This document shows, piece by piece, positions 4,572-7,581 of a stretch of DNA of 7,581 bases. The stretch's first letter is position 1, and each line of letters starts with the position of its first letter. Origin of the DNA: Dehalococcoidia bacterium (GTDB lineage Bacteria > Chloroflexota > Dehalococcoidia > JAENJB01); assembly GCA_016844565.1 (NCBI GenBank), contig JAENJB010000112.1, positions 1 through 7,581 on the forward strand, read 5' to 3'. The position numbers and the translations under genes were made by a program. The notes below the pieces were generated by a model. It did no database searches. It was not told the DNA's origin and worked only from the letters and a program-made list of their open reading frames with translations.

Positions 4572-6836
4572 CTACTTCTTCGCCTGCTCTATCTCCACCT
4601 GAGCCGCCACGAGCCTGGCCACCGGTATCTTGAAAGCGCTGACACTCAAGTAGGTGACTCCAATGTTGTGGAAGAAACGTATGGAGCGCGGCTCTCCGGC
4701 GTGCTCGCCGCAGACCCCCACATTCAGGTCTGGCTTTTCCTTCCTCCCCCATTCGATAGCGGTCTGCATCAGCCGACCCACTCCCTTAACATCAATAACC
4801 GCGAAGGGATTGTCCTGCAGTATGCCCTTCTCCAGATAGGTGGTGAGGAATTTTTTCTCGGCATCCTCCCGGCTGAAAGAGAAGGTAGCCTGAGTCAGGT
4901 CGTTGGTCCCGAAGGAAAAGAAATCGGCCTCCTGGGCCAGCTTTCCCGCCCGCATACAGGCACGGACCGTCTCTATCATGACCCCAAACCGGACGTTGAG
5001 GCTGCGGCAATACTGCTTGATGATGAGCAGCTCTTGAACAGTGATGACCTGGGGAATCATGATGCCCACATTGGCTCCCGTAAGTTCCCTTGCCTCAACG
5101 ATGCTGTCAATCTGCATGCAGTAGATTTCGGGATAGCTGATGCCGACCCTCACTCCACGGTGGCCGAGCATCGGGTTGACCTCCTCCAGGTCCCTTATCT
5201 TCTGCCGCACCTTCGGGTCGGCGGTCTCCTCCTCCCGGGGTAAGAACTCATGAAGCGGAAGGTCAAGCAAACGGACAATGACGGGCTTGCCCTTCATCGC
5301 CGCAAAGATCGCCGCAAAGTCTTCCTTCTGGAGCTTCTCCAGGTTCTTGATGGCCTCAGTCCTAGCCCTGGCATCCTCAGCCATGATGAACTCTCTTATC
5401 AGGACGAGCCGCTCAGGGGTATTGAACTGCCGTTCCGTGCGGCAGAGTCCCACACCCTCCGCCCCGAACTTCAACGCCTGGACCACCATCTCAGGCGTAT
5501 CGGCATTGGCCCAGACGCCCATCTCCCGGAATTCATCGGCCCAGGAAAGCACCTCCGAGAACTCACGGGTTACCTCGGATTCGACCAGAGGCAGGGCCTG
5601 CAGGTAGACCGCTCCCGTGGTGCCATCGACAGTGATGATCTCACCCTTCCTGATAACACGCCCGTTGACCTCAAAGAGCTCTTTCTTCAGATCTATCTTG
5701 AGCGCCTCGCAGCCGCAAACGCACGGCTTGCCCATAGCGCGGGTGACGATGGCCGCATGAGATGTCAAACCACCTCTCGATGTCAATATTCCATCAGCAG
5801 CGCTGATGCCCTGAATATCGTCGGGGCTGGTCTCAATCCGTACCAGGATGACCTTCTCGTTCTTCTTCGCGTAGGCAACAGCATCGATGGGATGAAAGAC
5901 CACCCGACCGAAGGCTGCTCCCGGCGCTGCGTTGAGTCCTCGGGCAGCTGGAGTGTACTTCTCCGGTGATTCGATGCGCTTATACAGGACCGCCTTCAGG
6001 TCATCGGGGCGCACGCGAAGTATGGCTTCCTCCCGCGAGATCAGGCCTTCCTTGGACAGGTCCACCGCGATCCTGATGGCTGCCTGACCGCTTCTTTTCC
6101 CTGACCGGGTCTGCAGGATGAAAAGCCGTCCATCCTCCACGGTGAACTCGATGTCCTGCATCTCCCGGAAATGCGCCTCCAGCGCCTCGACCTTCTCCTC
6201 CAGCTCGGCGTAGATGGCGGGCATGTCCTGCTGGAGGAGCTTTACCGGGCTGGGAGTCCTCTGGCCGGATACTATGTCCTCGCCCTGGGCCTTGGCCAGA
6301 TACTCGCCGAACAGGCCCGGTTCGCCAGTGGTCGGGTTTCGCGAGAAAACCACCCCCGTCCCTGACCTCTCGTTCCGGTTGCCGAACACCATGGCCTGCA
6401 CCACCGCCGCCGTGCCCAGCTCGGGGGAGATATTGTTCAGGCGGCGGTACTCAATGGCGCGTGCGTTGTTCCAGGACGAGAAGATCCGCTCTATGGCCGC
6501 CATGATCTCCGCCCTGTCCTTCAGGTTCAGGACGGTATCCATCATCCCCGGCATGGAGACCGGCGCCGAGGAACGGACGGAGACATAGAGAGCCTGCTCC
6601 TTCGGCGAAGGATCCTTCCCGAATACCTTGCCCGTCTTCTTCGCCAGCGATTTCAAGGCAGCTTCTATCTCGGCAAGGGGCAACTGGCCCGTCTGCTGGT
6701 ACTCCTTGAAGACAGCAATGGGGATAACAAAACCGGGCGGCACGGGCAAGTCCAGCCCGGTCATCACCACCAGGTTGGCGCCCTTGTTGCCCTGGAGATT
6801 GGCATCGGGAATAGCGCGGTCGAAGAAATCAATCAT
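4572..6836 (-). CDS. ppdK: Pyruvate, phosphate dikinase, compact form (754 residues)
   Basis: PPDK interconverts pyruvate + ATP + Pi and PEP + AMP + PPi through a swivelling phosphohistidine domain. Order seen: N-terminal ATP-grasp with GNKGANL (16-22), LPVPPGF (30-36), SVRSSAPVSMPGMMDTVLNL (86-105), SWNNARAIEYRRLNN (121-135), FGEYLAKAQGEDIVSGQRTP (176-195) and MQDIEFTVEDGRLFILQTR (226-244). The phosphohistidine domain has H360 in TSRGGLTSHAAIVTRAMGKP. The C-terminal PEP/pyruvate TIM barrel has GLCRTE (463-468), RLLDLPLHEFLP (522-533), NPMLGHRG, E622 in MIET, FGTNDLTQ (642-649) and C709 in VGVCGEHAGEP. The usual length is about 870-900; the missing ~100 residues appear to lie between VLNLKD and IERIFSSWNN, in frame. 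GGAGGGG, four bases upstream, sits inside the end of the permease gene, whose stop is one base away, indicating operon coupling. All main catalytic residues are present. Cytoplasmic. Confidence 0.95.
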   Translation of the reverse strand: MIDFFDRAIPDANLQGNKGANLVVMTGLDLPVPPGFVIPIAVFKEYQQTGQLPLAEIEAALKSLAKKTGKVFGKDPSPKEQALYVSVRSSAPVSMPGMMDTVLNLKDRAEIMAAIERIFSSWNNARAIEYRRLNNISPELGTAAVVQAMVFGNRNERSGTGVVFSRNPTTGEPGLFGEYLAKAQGEDIVSGQRTPSPVKLLQQDMPAIYAELEEKVEALEAHFREMQDIEFTVEDGRLFILQTRSGKRSGQAAIRIAVDLSKEGLISREEAILRVRPDDLKAVLYKRIESPEKYTPAARGLNAAPGAAFGRVVFHPIDAVAYAKKNEKVILVRIETSPDDIQGISAADGILTSRGGLTSHAAIVTRAMGKPCVCGCEALKIDLKKELFEVNGRVIRKGEIITVDGTTGAVYLQALPLVESEVTREFSEVLSWADEFREMGVWANADTPEMVVQALKFGAEGVGLCRTERQFNTPERLVLIREFIMAEDARARTEAIKNLEKLQKEDFAAIFAAMKGKPVIVRLLDLPLHEFLPREEETADPKVRQKIRDLEEVNPMLGHRGVRVGISYPEIYCMQIDSIVEARELTGANVGIMIPQVITVQELLIIKQYCRSLNVRFGVMIETVRACMRAGKLAQEADFFSFGTNDLTQATFSFSREDAEKKFLTTYLEKGILQDNPFAVIDVKGVGRLMQTAIEWGRKEKPDLNVGVCGEHAGEPRSIRFFHNIGVTYLSVSAFKIPVARLVAAQVEIEQAKK

Positions 6837-6837
6837 C

Positions 6838-7581
6838 TTACCCCTCCGTAGTTACAGCGTGGCGTTGCGCCAGCTTGCGCGACGAGATGGTCAGGACAGT
6901 GAAAAGAATGATCATCATGACGGAGAGGGCGCCGGCGGGGGGTATGCTCCCCTCCCTCCACACCTGGTAGAGAAGTACAGGCAGTATCATGGACTTGGGG
7001 GTGTAGAGGATGGCGGCCATCGAGAGCAGTTTCAGGGAGAGAACGAAGATATAGAGCCCGCCGGCCATCATGGAAGGCAGCATCAACGGCATCACAATCC
7101 GGCGAAGTGTGACGAAGAGCCCGGCGCCGCTGGTGGCCGCCGCTTCCTCCAGTTCCACCTTGATCTGCGCCACCCCGGCATGGGTAAAACGCGTCCCCAT
7201 GGGCATGAACCTGATGAGGTAAGCCAGCACCAGTATCCACACTGTGCCATAGATGGGGTTGGGGAACATCAGGAAGAGAATCATGTAGCTGAGGCCGAAC
7301 GCCACCGCTGGGACGGCGTAGGGGATGAAGACCAGGTTGTCGAGGAGGCGTCCCCCCTTCACCCGCATCCTGATGACCACCCAGGAGATGATGGTTGCCA
7401 GGACCATGCCACCCACGCTGACCAGGACGGACAGTATGGCGGTGTTCCTCAGTATGAGGGTGAGATCGCTACGGTTGAGAATCGCCATGTAGTTAGACCA
7501 CGTGACCGTGCCCAGAGCCTCCCGCGAGGGCACTTGATAGAAAGGCAACAGAGAGGCCCACAGGAGGACGAGGAACGGCAG
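6838..7581 (-). CDS. ABC transporter permease, FbpB-like (5' part outside window)
   Basis: The frame is open to the right edge and ends TAA at 6840-6838, giving the last 247 residues. It begins inside a membrane segment (LPFLVLLWASLLPFYQ) followed by a periplasmic-type stretch. Further membrane segments lie at about 45-70, 79-106, 110-128, 169-191 and 216-234 of the visible part. The cytoplasmic loop at about 145-169 carries the permease EAA signature (EEAAATSGAG...RRIVMPLMLP), which contacts the ATPase subunit. The WASLLPFYQVPS junction is typical of the second half of the two-domain iron(III)/thiamine/polyamine importer permeases (FbpB class), so the whole protein is probably 500-600 residues. 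I do not accept a TTG at 7548 as the start, because hydrophobic coding sequence continues upstream. The substrate cannot be read from the permease; ATPase and binding-protein genes would be expected beyond the right edge. Confidence 0.9.
   Translation of the reverse strand: MPFLVLLWASLLPFYQVPSREALGTVTWSNYMAILNRSDLTLILRNTAILSVLVSVGGMVLATIISWVVIRMRVKGGRLLDNLVFIPYAVPAVAFGLSYMILFLMFPNPIYGTVWILVLAYLIRFMPMGTRFTHAGVAQIKVELEEAAATSGAGLFVTLRRIVMPLMLPSMMAGGLYIFVLSLKLLSMAAILYTPKSMILPVLLYQVWREGSIPPAGALSVMMIILFTVLTISSRKLAQRHAVTTEG

Noticed and set aside
4506..5969. Two long plus-strand open frames opposite the dikinase
   Set aside because: They mirror the GC-rich codon pattern of the dikinase, whose motifs are intact across the whole region.

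Overview
The window is a roughly 7.6 kb piece of a moderately GC-rich bacterial chromosome. Compact gene spacing, Shine-Dalgarno starts, a CocE/NonD-type hydrolase, an FbpB-type ABC permease and a palindromic repeat that reads out as '..HPERSRR..' together suggest an uncultured Chloroflexota (Dehalococcoidia-like) genome. This placement is an inference from general resemblance; there is no rRNA or other marker gene here. All genes are protein-coding; I see no tRNA, rRNA, CRISPR array, transposase or phage gene. No gene-free stretch exceeds 300 bases. The longest gaps are about 224, 195, 175 and 141 bases; the last (600-740) holds only the ribosome binding site of the nitroreductase.

Left part (1-1599). 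A nitroreductase-family gene runs off the left edge on the minus strand. Upstream of it, in the same direction, lies a stand-alone response-regulator receiver protein with a good sigma-70-like promoter. Divergent from that, a 93-residue protein of unknown family is read on the plus strand.

Middle (1600-4376). A typical 2-Cys peroxiredoxin gene (minus strand) is interrupted by one in-frame TGA. Its upstream region holds an extended -10 promoter and, just downstream of the expected transcript start, a long AT-rich palindrome that resembles a Fur/PerR-type operator. Divergent from it is a CocE/S15-family alpha/beta-hydrolase gene broken by a single frameshift; its Asp and His triad positions also look substituted. 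A small zinc metallopeptidase gene (HExxH) faces it tail to tail, with two bases between the stop codons.

Right part (4377-7581, minus strand). A 78-bp palindromic repeat separates the metallopeptidase from a compact 754-residue pyruvate, phosphate dikinase. That gene lies one base downstream of the stop codon of an FbpB-like ABC permease whose 5' part is outside the window. The two form an apparent operon.

How the genes relate: peroxiredoxin and nitroreductase are redox-protective or flavin enzymes; the kinase interconverts pyruvate and PEP; the permease belongs to the iron(III)/thiamine/polyamine class of importers. I see no single coordinated system. The most interesting points are the two disrupted neighbouring genes (real decay or assembly error), the candidate peroxide/metal-responsive operator, the shortened dikinase, and its tight coupling to a transporter.
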